Source: an uncultured Alistipes sp. (GTDB taxonomy: Bacteria; Bacteroidota; Bacteroidia; Bacteroidales; Rikenellaceae). From it: a stretch of 56,275 nucleotides of DNA. The stretch covers positions 1 through 56,275 of the forward strand of contig CASDZK010000040.1 of the NCBI GenBank assembly GCA_949286165.1. Reading direction: 5' to 3'. This document shows, piece after piece, positions 33,593 through 42,902 of this stretch. The notes below the pieces were generated by a model. It was not told where the DNA came from and ran no database searches. It saw only the letters and a list, made by a program, of their open reading frames with translations. A program made the translations under genes and the position numbers. Each line of letters starts with the position of its first letter. Position 1 is the stretch's first letter.

Positions 33593-35695
33593 TTAGTCAT
33601 AGAAATTCCACGATACTCCCAACTTCAACATTCTACGATTCAACGGATAATGGGCTATCTGAAAATAGTTGCGCTGTCCGAATAAATTGTAATTCAGGTG
33701 CTGGAATTTGACCAGAAAACGTACGCGTTTCCACTTCCCCGAAATAAAACCGTCCAACCAGATGTAATTGCCGGTTTTCGTGTCTCGCTGGTTGTAGAAC
33801 CGCATCAGCGCCGGATTGTAACCGAACCCGTAATATTCCGTGTTGTAATAGCCGTCGAGCCCGATCTGAAGCCGGAGGACGTCTTTTACCACATTGAATT
33901 CGTAATAGTAGGTGGCGTTAGCCGAAACTAACGGTACCGGGGCAACTTCTTGAGCAGAACTCCATTGGAGTAACACCCTGTTGTTCAAGTGAAGTCCGCC
34001 TGCGCGGAAATCCTTTTGCAGATAAATGCCGGTAACGCTCAGGGCCCTCTGGTATTGAACGGGAATGGATAAGCGGTTGTAATATACTTTGTTGTCCGTT
34101 ATCGATTGGGTAAATCCCACTTCCGTCCCGATGGACGGAATACTCAGACGGGCGCCGAGCCGGAGCTCATTCTCTTTATTGAAAGAGTTATCCCACATGA
34201 AGTGGTTAGACGTGTAATGCTCACTCCAATAGTCGGGTTTTTCGAGGCGATAGTGAACATTGAACGATAGCGATACGGGATGTTGCCGGATTTTTGCGCT
34301 GACGGTCAGGTTGCCGTCTACGGAGAGATCCTGCGAGCGGTATCCTATCGGGTAGTACTGGAAACTGCCGTTCCATTTCACATATTCTTTGAAGGCTCCT
34401 TCGGCATTCGCATATACGTATACGCTGTTTTTCTTGACGTTTTTTTCCTGGGGAGCCAAATATTGGTTCAGGTTAAAATTGTAGTAACTGTTCATGGTAT
34501 AACCTAAACCTCCATCTATGGTTCCGAGTATGCCTTCCCGATTGTAAGGCTGGAACTGGGCAAAGAATTTCAGGTCCATCCGATTCTCCTTGATCGAATC
34601 GTTGCTTTGGTTGGGATTGATGAACCAATTGGCGTAGTAGTCTTCAGCTGTTTTGTCTTTGGTGTCGGTATATATTTTTTTGAAGCCGGTGTATTCGAAC
34701 GAGTTGCCGACGAAGAGAGTCGTGACGTTCGCCAACGTTTCGTCCTCTTCCAGTTTTCGGAAAGGCAGACCGTAGGATTGCGTGAAATAGAAGGTATTGC
34801 CTTTAAACCGGTTGCGGGCGTCGGTCAGGTTCATTTCCAGGTTTTGCGGCAGGTCGATCAGCGTGTCCAGTACCTGCCCGTCGTCCGTCAATCCCCCGTT
34901 TTCGTAAATATCTCCCATATTATAGAGGTATCCTCCGTGTATGGAATATTTTCGTCCCGAATGAGAAAACGATAACGACAGATTCTTGTCTTTGGACCGT
35001 TGGTTGGTGTACATCCCCCGGGTGCCGTTGTTTCGGTAATTCAAGTTGATGTTCGAAGAAGGGGATATGTTTTGGGCGTGGATGACCCGTAACTGTTCTT
35101 CTGCTCGTTTGGTTTGCCCCGACATGAAAAAAGAGAGTTGGGTAAACGGGCGTTTCCCGTTGTAAAACGGAACGTTTTCCGGAGTGAACAGATAATCGGC
35201 GTAAGCGTCCAGAAAAGAAAAACTTTGAAAATGGGGTCGGTTGAAATAGTTCAACGGGATGGAGGCCCCTCCCAATTGTCCCAGATAGGCCGAGCCGACA
35301 TTTTCCCGCCTCAGGAAAATATAATCCTTCTGGAAGTTGTAGAGAGCGGTATCGATAGGGATAATTTCTATGTTGTTATTGAAGGGGTTATGCCGCCAGG
35401 AGAATACGTTTTGCCGTTTGGTCGAATCGTTGAAGTAGTAGGAAGACAGCGGTTTTTTTTCTCTCCGCTCTTTTTTCTTGCTCAGGGAGTCCACCGGAGC
35501 GTTGGGATCGCTGAGAAGCGGATTGGCGTTCAGCAACGTTGCGCTTTGATTTCTGTCATATACGCTCGCGTCCGTCCCGTCGCCGAACGATTGGGCGGTT
35601 GCCGGCGATAGGGCCGATAAGGTTACGACAGATATCAATATCCATGATAACGCTCCGTAAAATTTGCTCCTGGCGTTTCTCATTGTGTGCTTCAA
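33593..35695 (-). CDS. Putative outer-membrane porin (Porin_10 type)
   Basis: This 700-residue protein has a signal peptide ending ATAQS and a disordered N-terminal stretch with DSLSKKKERREKKPLSSYYFNDS. A long beta-barrel follows, rich in alternating aromatic strands (NLSLSFSHSGRKYSIHGGYLY, LDLKFFAQFQPYN, LRLQIGLDGYYNTEYYGFGYNP). The C-terminal strand ends with an aromatic (LKLGVSWNFYD), as outer-membrane barrels do. It matches the Bacteroidota putative porin family. The substrate is unknown. Two ATGs (35695, 35683) are possible starts. It has its own promoter right after pssA. Confidence 0.85.
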   Translation of the reverse strand: MKHTMRNARSKFYGALSWILISVVTLSALSPATAQSFGDGTDASVYDRNQSATLLNANPLLSDPNAPVDSLSKKKERREKKPLSSYYFNDSTKRQNVFSWRHNPFNNNIEIIPIDTALYNFQKDYIFLRRENVGSAYLGQLGGASIPLNYFNRPHFQSFSFLDAYADYLFTPENVPFYNGKRPFTQLSFFMSGQTKRAEEQLRVIHAQNISPSSNINLNYRNNGTRGMYTNQRSKDKNLSLSFSHSGRKYSIHGGYLYNMGDIYENGGLTDDGQVLDTLIDLPQNLEMNLTDARNRFKGNTFYFTQSYGLPFRKLEEDETLANVTTLFVGNSFEYTGFKKIYTDTKDKTAEDYYANWFINPNQSNDSIKENRMDLKFFAQFQPYNREGILGTIDGGLGYTMNSYYNFNLNQYLAPQEKNVKKNSVYVYANAEGAFKEYVKWNGSFQYYPIGYRSQDLSVDGNLTVSAKIRQHPVSLSFNVHYRLEKPDYWSEHYTSNHFMWDNSFNKENELRLGARLSIPSIGTEVGFTQSITDNKVYYNRLSIPVQYQRALSVTGIYLQKDFRAGGLHLNNRVLLQWSSAQEVAPVPLVSANATYYYEFNVVKDVLRLQIGLDGYYNTEYYGFGYNPALMRFYNQRDTKTGNYIWLDGFISGKWKRVRFLVKFQHLNYNLFGQRNYFQIAHYPLNRRMLKLGVSWNFYD

Positions 35696-35709
35696 TACGA
35701 AAACAGCTG

Positions 35710-35741
35710 CAAATATAGTGTTTTTTCGGGTTATCCCGCAA
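35710..35741 (-). promoter_or_regulatory. Porin promoter (TTG / TATATTTG)
   Basis: On the minus strand, TTG (35741-35739) is followed after 21 bases by TATATTTG (35717-35710). This is a near-consensus Bacteroidota promoter. It lies just past the pssA stop and leaves a short leader of about 10 bases before ATG 35695. Confidence 0.7.
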
Positions 35742-35743
35742 CT

Positions 35744-36427
35744 CTAACCGGACCGCCTTCGAGAGCGTAAGTGATTTATAATGTTTATGATAATATATGT
35801 AAGGATTATGAAAGGAATGGCAATGATCCCGAATACGAGCAGTGAGAGCAATGCGCAGGCCAGAAATACGTATCGGACTTTGTTGTCGCTGAAACGATAG
35901 CTTTTCATTTTCAGCGAGAACATCGGTATCTCGCTGACCATCAGCAGGGAGAATACGACGGTCAGGACCAGCAATATCCACCGGTTCTCCAAATAGGGGG
36001 TCAGGAAGGCGCCTCCTTCCGCATAGATATAGCCTAACGAAGTAAAAAACAAGGCGTCGGCCGGGGTCGCCAAACCGATGAACTCGCTGGTCTGACGGGT
36101 GTCAATGTTGAATTTGGCCAGTCGGAGCGCGGAGAATATGACAAGCAGAAAGGCCGGATATCCCAATCCCAAGGCAAAAAAGACGGCAGCGGGAGCCATG
36201 CCGAAACTGATTAGGTCGGCTAAAGAATCGAGTTCTTTCCCCATGGGGCTGTACGCTTTCAGCAGGCGGGCGGCAAAACCGTCCGCAAAATCGAATACGG
36301 TCGCCAAAATGACCATCCAGAAAGCGACGGAAAGTTCTCCGTTAAAGGCCATCATGGTGGCTATGCAACCGCATAACAGGTTCATGCAGGTAATGGTGTT
36401 GGGAATCATTCCCTTGATTTTATTCAT
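35744..36427 (-). CDS. pssA: CDP-diacylglycerol-serine O-phosphatidyltransferase
   Basis: The enzyme makes phosphatidylserine from CDP-diacylglycerol and L-serine, the precursor of phosphatidylethanolamine. This 227-residue integral membrane protein has the CDP-alcohol phosphotransferase signature D-x2-DG-x2-AR-x8-G-x3-D-x3-D, visible as DFADGFAARLLKAYSPMGKE followed by LDSLAD (about residues 46-71). About six to eight membrane helices follow. MIPNTITCMNLLCGCIA is a typical PssA N-terminus. rpiB lies 172 bases upstream and the porin 48 bases downstream. No separate decarboxylase gene is in the window. Confidence 0.93.
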   Translation of the reverse strand: MNKIKGMIPNTITCMNLLCGCIATMMAFNGELSVAFWMVILATVFDFADGFAARLLKAYSPMGKELDSLADLISFGMAPAAVFFALGLGYPAFLLVIFSALRLAKFNIDTRQTSEFIGLATPADALFFTSLGYIYAEGGAFLTPYLENRWILLVLTVVFSLLMVSEIPMFSLKMKSYRFSDNKVRYVFLACALLSLLVFGIIAIPFIILTYIIINIINHLRSRRRSG

Positions 36428-36599
36428 GGCTGTTTCGATCGGTTAATAAAAAATCTGTCGGGATGGTCTTGACGGATAAACAGGCACTCCGTTTTTATTT
36501 TTCGGCAAATCGTTCGAAAATGCCCGGATGCGGGGTATGCGAGCTTCGTAAGGCAGAGAACGCCGCAAGCGCGGGCAGTTTCGGAACGTCTTCTTGTTC

Positions 36600-37040
36600 T
36601 TACCTGATTCGGATTTTGTCTATGCGGGCCTGATGTCTGCCGCCTTCGAATGCCGTTCTCAAAAACGAGTCGATGATGTCGCAGGCCGTTTTGTTGTCGA
36701 TGAAACGGGCGGGAAGCGAGCATACGTTGGCGTCGTTGTGCTGTCGGGCCAGCATGGCCAGTTCCGGTTTCCAGCAAACGGCGGCGCGGATGTCCTGGTG
36801 TTTGTTCAGGGTCATGGAGATACCGTTGGCACTGCCGCACAAGGCTATGCCTAACATGCATTCCCCCTTTTCGATTCCTGCCGCCAGCGGATGGGCGTAG
36901 TCCGGATAATCTACGCTGGCCGTGGAGTGGCAGCCGTAATCTTTTACCGGGTATCCGCAAGCCATTAAGTATCCCGCTATCACTTCTTTCATTTCGTAAC
37001 CGGCATGGTCGGCTGCTATCCCTATTACTTTATTGTTCAT
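36600..37040 (-). CDS. rpiB: Ribose-5-phosphate isomerase B
   Basis: The enzyme interconverts ribose 5-phosphate and ribulose 5-phosphate. The 146-residue length is standard. Signatures are IGIAADHAGYEMKEVI, VKDYGCHS, DYPDYAHPLAAGIEKGECMLGI, ALCGSANGISMTLNK with the catalytic-region Cys, and ArgCW...LARQHNDANVCSLPARFI. It follows the polyprenyl synthase gene by 9 bases, so the two are co-transcribed. Confidence 0.95.
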   Translation of the reverse strand: MNNKVIGIAADHAGYEMKEVIAGYLMACGYPVKDYGCHSTASVDYPDYAHPLAAGIEKGECMLGIALCGSANGISMTLNKHQDIRAAVCWKPELAMLARQHNDANVCSLPARFIDNKTACDIIDSFLRTAFEGGRHQARIDKIRIR

Positions 37041-37049
37041 GGAATGTGT

Positions 37050-38024
37050 TTATTTTTTTCTGTTCAAAATGTAATCTGCGTATTTGATCAGGGCCTCTTT
37101 GTAAGGCGATGCGGGATAAGTCTCCAAAATCCGCAAAGCCTCCCGTTCCTGCTGCTCCATGATCGTAGCGGCTTTTTGAAGTCCGCCGTTTCTAACAACG
37201 AACTCATATACCTTTCGGGCTGCAGAACGGTCGTCGTCAGCCTCCCGCAACCAGGTTCTCACTTTCTCCTTCTCCGGCTCTGTCGCGCATTCCAACGCTT
37301 CGATCAACGGCAATGTCATTTTGCGTTCTTTGATGTCGTTGAGGACGGGTTTCCCGATCCGGTCGATCTGGTTGTAGTCCAACAGGTCGTCTTTGATCTG
37401 GAACGCGAGACCCAACAGGTTCCCGAATTGCCGCATGCATTCCACCGCTTCGGGAGAGGCCCCCGTACTCCGGGCTCCCGAAGAGCTGCAGGCGCTGAGC
37501 AGAGAGGCCGTTTTGCACCGGATGATCTCAAAATATTCGTCCCGCGAAATGTCGAGGGAAAGCGAGGCGTCGGCCTGAATCAGCTCCCCTTTGCTCATGT
37601 CTTCGATGACGAACGAAATTTCCCGGATGATGTCGTATAGCTCGTTGTCCACGGCAGTGCGTATGCCGCGCGCCAGAATGTAGTCGCCGATCAAAACGGC
37701 CTTTTTCGACCTCCACAAGGCGTTTACGGACCATCGGTTTCTGCGTTGGTAGGCTTCGTCCACAATGTCGTCGTGTACCAGCGAAGCCGTATGCATGAGT
37801 TCGATCAGGGTCGCGGCCACGTAACTTTTGTGGTTGATCTCGCCGTGCAGGGCGGCGGTCAACAGCAGAAACAGCGGTCGCATCCGTTTCCCCTGCGTTT
37901 TCAGGATATAGTTGATAATTTCCTGAATTTCCGGCTGTTCGTTTTCCAATGCGGATGTAAAATATTCCGAGAACCGTTGCAGTTCGCGTTCGATCGGTTT
38001 TTGTATTTCATCCAGACTGTACAT
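37050..38024 (-). CDS. Polyprenyl diphosphate synthase (all-trans type)
   Basis: This 324-residue enzyme extends allylic diphosphates with isopentenyl diphosphate. The two Asp-rich motifs are present, LVHDDIVDEA (first) and FQIKDDLLDYNQ (second), together with GKRMRPLFLLL and GDYILARG. The product length (likely six to nine isoprene units for menaquinone) cannot be fixed from sequence alone. Together with dxs, ispG and the mqn genes, this window holds much of the menaquinone side-chain and head-group supply. It is transcribed with rpiB from a promoter at 38059-38066. Confidence 0.93.
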   Translation of the reverse strand: MYSLDEIQKPIERELQRFSEYFTSALENEQPEIQEIINYILKTQGKRMRPLFLLLTAALHGEINHKSYVAATLIELMHTASLVHDDIVDEAYQRRNRWSVNALWRSKKAVLIGDYILARGIRTAVDNELYDIIREISFVIEDMSKGELIQADASLSLDISRDEYFEIIRCKTASLLSACSSSGARSTGASPEAVECMRQFGNLLGLAFQIKDDLLDYNQIDRIGKPVLNDIKERKMTLPLIEALECATEPEKEKVRTWLREADDDRSAARKVYEFVVRNGGLQKAATIMEQQEREALRILETYPASPYKEALIKYADYILNRKK

Positions 38025-38058
38025 TCGTTTCAGGGGCGAATCGTTTTTTTATCGGAGA

Positions 38059-38066
38059 CAAAGGTA
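38059..38066 (-). promoter_or_regulatory. Promoter -7 box for polyprenyl synthase-rpiB
   Basis: TACCTTTG on the minus strand fits TAnnTTTG, 34 bases upstream of the synthase start at 38024. Confidence 0.55.
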
Positions 38067-38237
38067 ATAAGAAACTGTGAAACCGGTTTAATTTTCATAC
38101 AGGTTTCTTTCGGGCCGGCAGCAGTCGGCGTCTCGTTTTTCGTCTTCTGCCGGTTTGCTTGACGGGAAGGGAAATGGAGTCCGGGCAATGAAAACGTTTT
38201 TTCCCCGTTTTTCGAACGACGAATCGCATAAATTCGT

Positions 38238-38245
38238 TATTTTTG
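38238..38245 (+). promoter_or_regulatory. Promoter -7 box for the tricorn-like protease
   Basis: TATTTTTG fits TAnnTTTG, 33 bases upstream of ATG 38279. It is divergent to the polyprenyl synthase promoter. Confidence 0.55.
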
Positions 38246-38278
38246 GACCTTAATCGAAAAAATTAACCCATTTATATC

Positions 38279-41200
38279 ATGCGAATTAAGAAAATTTATC
38301 TGTGGTTCAGCCTGTTGGCCAGCGTTCCTGCATTTTCGGCGGCGCCGGAAGAAGGCAGGCTGTTGCGTTTTCCCGCCACGAACGGGGAGACAGTGGTGTT
38401 CAGTTATGCGGGCGACCTTTATTCCGTGCCGATTGCGGGCGGTATGGCGCGGCGTCTGACCTCTCATCCCGGCTACGAGATGTTCCCCCGTTTTTCTCCC
38501 GACGGCAAGACGCTCGCTTTTACCGGTCAGTACGACGGAAATACCGAAGTGTTCGCCATGCCTGCGGAAGGGGGCGAACCGTTGCGTCTGACCTACACGG
38601 CTACTCTGTCGCGGGACGATATCGGCGACCGTATGGGGCCTAACAACATTGTCGTGAACTGGACTCCGGACGGCAAGGTGGTGTACCGTTCGCGGCAACG
38701 TACGGGCGGTTCTTTTACCGGACACCTCTATACGGTGGATAAGGAGGGCGGCTTGTCGGATATTCTGCCTTTGCCGGAAGGCGGTTTCTGCTCTTACTCT
38801 CCGGACGGCAAATACCTGGCCTACAATCGCGTCATGCGCGAATTCCGGACGTGGAAATATTATCAGGGCGGCATGGCCGACGACATCTGGATATACGATT
38901 TCGCGACGCGGAAGGTCGAAAATATTTCCGGCAACAACGCGCAGGACATTATCCCCATGTGGATCGGCGATAAAATTTATTATTTGTCCGACCGGGACCG
39001 CATCATGAACCTTTTTTCTTACGATACCCGGACGAAGGAAACCCGGAAAGAAACCGATTTCAAGACTTACGACATCAAGTTCCCTTCGGCGCACGGCAAC
39101 CTGATCGTGTTTGAAAACGGGGGATATATCTATAAATTCGACGCAACTGCCGGAAAAGCTGAAAAAATCGACGTTACGTTGGTTTCCGACAACACTTACG
39201 CGCGTAGCGAAGTCAAGGACGGAAAAAATTACATAACCTCGTTTTCCGCTTCTCCCAACGGGGAACGTCTGGCCGTTACCGCGCGGGGAGAGGTGTTCGA
39301 TGTGCCCGTGGCCGGCGGAGTGACCAAAAACATTACCCGTACGCCGGGCGCGCACGAACGCCGGGCGAAATGGTCGTACGACGGCAAATCCATCGCTTAC
39401 ATTTCGGACCGTACCGGAGAGACCGAGATTTATTTGCAACCTGCGGAGGGCGGCGATCCCGTACAGCTGACTTCCGGCAACGACACGTATATTACCGATC
39501 TGTTATGGTCTCCCGATTCCAAAACCATCGTTTATCTCGACCGGAAGAATCGGGTAACGGCTTTGGAGGTGGAATCCCGGAAGAAGAAGGTGCTGGTGGA
39601 AGATCCCAACGGACTCCCCGGGAACGTAAGTTTTTCTTCCGACGGGAAATGGCTGACCTATACCCGTTCCGCCTCCAACGACATGTCCGTCATCTATGCC
39701 TACGACATTGCGGCAGGGAAGGAGTACCAGCTGACCGATAAGTGGTATTCGTCATTCGCGCCGCGGTTCAGCGACGACGGGAAATATATTATCTTTACGT
39801 CCGCCCGCGATTTCAATCCTACTTACGGTTCCACGGAATGGAACCACGTATATAACAACATGAACGGGATCTATCTGGTCCTGCTGTCCAAAGACACGCC
39901 CTCTCCGTTTCTGGAATCGGATGCCGTGGTAGGGGAGGTAAAGACGGAACCCGCCGATACGTCCGCCGGCATTCGCGTCGATCTGGATGGTATCGCCGAC
40001 CGTATCGTCAAACTGCCTCTCAGCCCCTCCTATTATTCCGGATTTTTCGGAATCGACGGCAAGGTATATTACCACCGGGGCGGTTCGGTTCGTATGTATA
40101 ATCTGAAAGACAAGACGGACCACCTGATCGTCGAAGGGGGGTATATGGATCTGACGCCCAACGGCAAGAAAGCTCTGATCAACAAGGGCGGAAATGTCTA
40201 TATCGTCGATCTGCCTTCAGGTACGGTCAATCCGGAAAAGGCGGTGGATTTGTCCGATATGAAAATTACGACCGATTACCCGCAGGAGTGGGCGCAAATT
40301 TTCGACGAGGCATGGCGCCACATGCGCGACGGTTTCTACCTGCCGAACATGCACGGTGTGGATTGGCCGGCCATGAAAAAGAAATACGAAGTGTTGCTCC
40401 CTTACGTCAAACACCGGCTCGACCTGAATTACGTGATTGGCGAAATGATCGGCGAACTGAATTGCGGACACGCTTACTTCAATCCGGGCGAGGTCGTTCG
40501 TGCCGGTCGTTCCAAGCTGGGGCTGTTGGGAGCGGAAATTTCCCGCGATAAATCCGGTTATTTCCGTATCGATAAAATTCTGAAAGGGGCTTCCTATTCT
40601 TCCGCCTTGCGTTCTCCGCTGACGGAAAACGGACTCGACGTGAAGGAAGGACAATACATTACGGCAATCGACGGGGTGGATGTCTCTTCCGTGAAGGACC
40701 TTTACTCCCTGCTGGTGGGCAAGGCCGATGTGCCTACTGAGATAGCGGTAAACGATACGCCTTCTCCTTCCGGTGCCCGCAAGATCGTGATCCGTCCGAT
40801 CGCCAGCGAAGCCGAGTTGTACCATTACGAATGGGTACAGCGGAATATCCGCAAGGTCGAAGAGGCCTCCGGCGGACGCATCGGATATGTCTATATTCCC
40901 GATATGGGCGTGGACGGCCTGAACGAATTCGCTCGTTATTTCTATCCGCAGCTCGACAAGGAGGGGTTGATTATCGACGACCGGGCCAACGGCGGCGGCA
41001 ATGTGTCGCCCATGATTCTCGAACGGCTGTCTCGCGAACCTTACCGTGTTACCATGTCCCGCAGTTCCGCTCGTACCCATTTGGTTCCGGACGGAACGCT
41101 TTACGGACCGAAAGTGTGCCTGATTAATAAGTATTCCGCTTCCGACGGCGATCTTTTCCCGTGGGGCTTCCGGGCTTTGGGTTTGGGCAAGCTCATCGGC

Positions 41201-41482
41201 ACGCGCACTTGGGGCGGCATCGTGGGCATCAGCGGTTCATTGCCTTTCATTGACGGCTCCGACTTGCGGGTTCCGTTCTTTACCTCCTATTCTTTCAAGG
41301 ACGGCCAGTGGATTATCGAAAACCACGGGGTCGATCCCGATATCGTGGTGGATAACGATCCCGCCCGCGAGTGGGACGGCGAAGACCAACAGTTGGATGC
41401 GGCCATTCAGGAGGTCATGAGCCAGCTGAAGAACCGCAAACCGGTTCCGCCGGTCCCGGCTCCGCGCGATTTCAGCAAATAA
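38279..41482 (+). CDS. Periplasmic tricorn-like protease (S41 family)
   Basis: This 1067-residue protein has a signal peptide (IYLWFSLLASVPAFSAAPEEG). Two beta-propeller regions with repeated PD40/WD40-like blades follow, about 20-330 and 330-660 (FSPDGKTLAF, YSPDGKYLAY, WSYDGKSIAYISDRTGETEIY, WSPDSKTIVYLD, FSSDGKWLTY, FSDDGKYIIF). After the tricorn C1-like helical domain (about 690-780, with His in LNCGHAYF) come a PDZ domain (about 790-870) and the S41 core. The core contains DDRANGGGNVS and INKYSASDGD, the second Ser of SAS (about 955) being the likely nucleophile, with Glu about 1014 in IIENHGVDP. It probably degrades peptides in the periplasm. Archaeal tricorn is cytoplasmic, so the signal peptide is the notable difference. 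Confidence 0.93.
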   Translation: MRIKKIYLWFSLLASVPAFSAAPEEGRLLRFPATNGETVVFSYAGDLYSVPIAGGMARRLTSHPGYEMFPRFSPDGKTLAFTGQYDGNTEVFAMPAEGGEPLRLTYTATLSRDDIGDRMGPNNIVVNWTPDGKVVYRSRQRTGGSFTGHLYTVDKEGGLSDILPLPEGGFCSYSPDGKYLAYNRVMREFRTWKYYQGGMADDIWIYDFATRKVENISGNNAQDIIPMWIGDKIYYLSDRDRIMNLFSYDTRTKETRKETDFKTYDIKFPSAHGNLIVFENGGYIYKFDATAGKAEKIDVTLVSDNTYARSEVKDGKNYITSFSASPNGERLAVTARGEVFDVPVAGGVTKNITRTPGAHERRAKWSYDGKSIAYISDRTGETEIYLQPAEGGDPVQLTSGNDTYITDLLWSPDSKTIVYLDRKNRVTALEVESRKKKVLVEDPNGLPGNVSFSSDGKWLTYTRSASNDMSVIYAYDIAAGKEYQLTDKWYSSFAPRFSDDGKYIIFTSARDFNPTYGSTEWNHVYNNMNGIYLVLLSKDTPSPFLESDAVVGEVKTEPADTSAGIRVDLDGIADRIVKLPLSPSYYSGFFGIDGKVYYHRGGSVRMYNLKDKTDHLIVEGGYMDLTPNGKKALINKGGNVYIVDLPSGTVNPEKAVDLSDMKITTDYPQEWAQIFDEAWRHMRDGFYLPNMHGVDWPAMKKKYEVLLPYVKHRLDLNYVIGEMIGELNCGHAYFNPGEVVRAGRSKLGLLGAEISRDKSGYFRIDKILKGASYSSALRSPLTENGLDVKEGQYITAIDGVDVSSVKDLYSLLVGKADVPTEIAVNDTPSPSGARKIVIRPIASEAELYHYEWVQRNIRKVEEASGGRIGYVYIPDMGVDGLNEFARYFYPQLDKEGLIIDDRANGGGNVSPMILERLSREPYRVTMSRSSARTHLVPDGTLYGPKVCLINKYSASDGDLFPWGFRALGLGKLIGTRTWGGIVGISGSLPFIDGSDLRVPFFTSYSFKDGQWIIENHGVDPDIVVDNDPAREWDGEDQQLDAAIQEVMSQLKNRKPVPPVPAPRDFSK

Positions 41483-41542
41483 TGTAGCGAATTATCTGTT
41501 ACATGTTTGCGGAATGTAATATTTATTAGTATATTGTCGGCA

Positions 41543-41550
41543 TATTTTTG
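41543..41550 (+). promoter_or_regulatory. Promoter -7 box for the 3-keto-glycoside-type cluster
   Basis: TATTTTTG fits TAnnTTTG. It implies a leader of about 170 bases before ATG 41728, in which I see no known riboswitch. Confidence 0.45.
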
Positions 41551-41727
41551 GCTGTTTTGAATTTTTGCCGTACAAATGTTTAGGGTACTTCCCGCTTTTC
41601 TTATCGAATGTTTTTTGAAAGAGCGGAACGGGGAAAGGGAAAAATTCGAAAACAGATGTACGGGAAAGATTTGAAACGGCCTTTTTTATGTGCTTTGTTT
41701 AATCTGAATCTAACTAAAACGAATGCC

Positions 41728-42888
41728 ATGAACAGAAAATTGAGGATGGGAATGGTCGGAGGAGGTTCCGACGCTTTTATCGGGGCCGTCCATCGGGCGG
41801 CCGCATTGATGGATAACCGTATCGAACTGGTTTGCGGATGTTTCAGCATCGATCCTGAAATTTCGTATACGTCGGGCAAAAGCTATTTCCTGCCCGACGA
41901 CCGCATTTATGCAACGTATGAGGAGATGATCCGCAGAGAAAGCGCATTGCCGGAAGGCGAACGGATGGATTTTTTGACGATCGTTACGCCCAATATCGTG
42001 CATTTCGGACCGGCCATGATGGCGCTTGAAAACGGTTTCGACGTGGTAATTGAAAAACCGATGACTTTTTCGCTCGACGAGGCCGAACGGTTGCGGGACA
42101 AAGTGGCCGAAACGGGGCGTACATTGGCCTTGACGCACGTTTATTCCGGTTATCCGGCCGTCAAGGAGGCGAAAGAGCGGTTCGCTGCCGGACAGTTCGG
42201 CAAAATCCGGAAAATATACGTGGAATACCCGCAGGGCTGGCTGGCGGCGAGGGTGGAACTGAACCCGGGCAGCAACGCCGGCTGGCGTACCGATCCCAAA
42301 CGCTCTGGGAAAGCGGGTTGCATGGGCGATATCGGAACACATGCCCTGCATTTGGCCGAATATATTTCGGGGCTGCGCTGCGTCTCTTTGTGTGCCGATC
42401 TGGGAACTTTCGTTCCGGGGCGCATGCTCGACGACGACGGGGCGGCGTTGCTTCGGTTCGATAACGGAGCCAAAGGGGTGTTGATGGCTTCCCAGGTGGC
42501 GGCAGGAGAAGAAAATGCGTTGAAAATCCGTATCTACGGCGAAAAGGGCGGTATCGAATGGAATCAGCAGGAACCCAATACGCTCTGGGTCAAATGGGGC
42601 GACCGTCCGGCGGAAGTGGTGCGTACCGGAAACGGATATATGGGCCATGCGGCAGCGGCCAATACCCGTACTCCGGGAGGACATCCCGAAGGGTATATCG
42701 AAGCGTTCGCCAATATTTATCGGAATTTCGCCCGTACCGTCGCGGCTAAACGCGACGGCGAGGAGCCCGACCCCTCATGGCTCGATTTCCCCGATGCGGA
42801 AGACGGCGTCCGGGGCATGCAGTTTATCGAGACGGTGGTTACGTCGGGATATGAGGAAAACAAGAAGTGGATCGACTGGATTCGTTAA
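41728..42888 (+). CDS. Gfo/Idh/MocA-family oxidoreductase, cytoplasmic
   Basis: This 386-residue NAD(P)-dependent sugar oxidoreductase has an N-terminal Rossmann fold with LRMGMVGGGSDAFIGAVHR. Other marks are FLTIVTPNIVHFGPAMMALENG, the family motif EKPMTFSLDEAE, and GDIGTHALHLAEYISG. An upstream in-frame ATG (41608) would add 40 residues with no family likeness, so I place the start at MNRKLRMG. It heads a five-gene cluster with a second, exported family member, a TIM-barrel isomerase, a DUF1080 protein and a ThuA protein. This set resembles 3-keto-glycoside catabolism, where such enzymes oxidise or re-reduce sugar C3. The exact substrate is not determined. Confidence 0.9.
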   Translation: MNRKLRMGMVGGGSDAFIGAVHRAAALMDNRIELVCGCFSIDPEISYTSGKSYFLPDDRIYATYEEMIRRESALPEGERMDFLTIVTPNIVHFGPAMMALENGFDVVIEKPMTFSLDEAERLRDKVAETGRTLALTHVYSGYPAVKEAKERFAAGQFGKIRKIYVEYPQGWLAARVELNPGSNAGWRTDPKRSGKAGCMGDIGTHALHLAEYISGLRCVSLCADLGTFVPGRMLDDDGAALLRFDNGAKGVLMASQVAAGEENALKIRIYGEKGGIEWNQQEPNTLWVKWGDRPAEVVRTGNGYMGHAAAANTRTPGGHPEGYIEAFANIYRNFARTVAAKRDGEEPDPSWLDFPDAEDGVRGMQFIETVVTSGYEENKKWIDWIR

Positions 42889-42902
42889 AAAGGAGGGAAA
42901 CT

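Noticed and set aside
35556..36960. Minus-strand frames overlapping pssA, the porin start and rpiB
   Set aside because: Arg-rich shadow translations of recognised genes.
38237..39439. 400-codon antisense frame over the tricorn-like gene
   Set aside because: It is a shadow of the sense gene in GC-richer DNA. It shows a composition of Arg, Gly and His without motifs, and no promoter.
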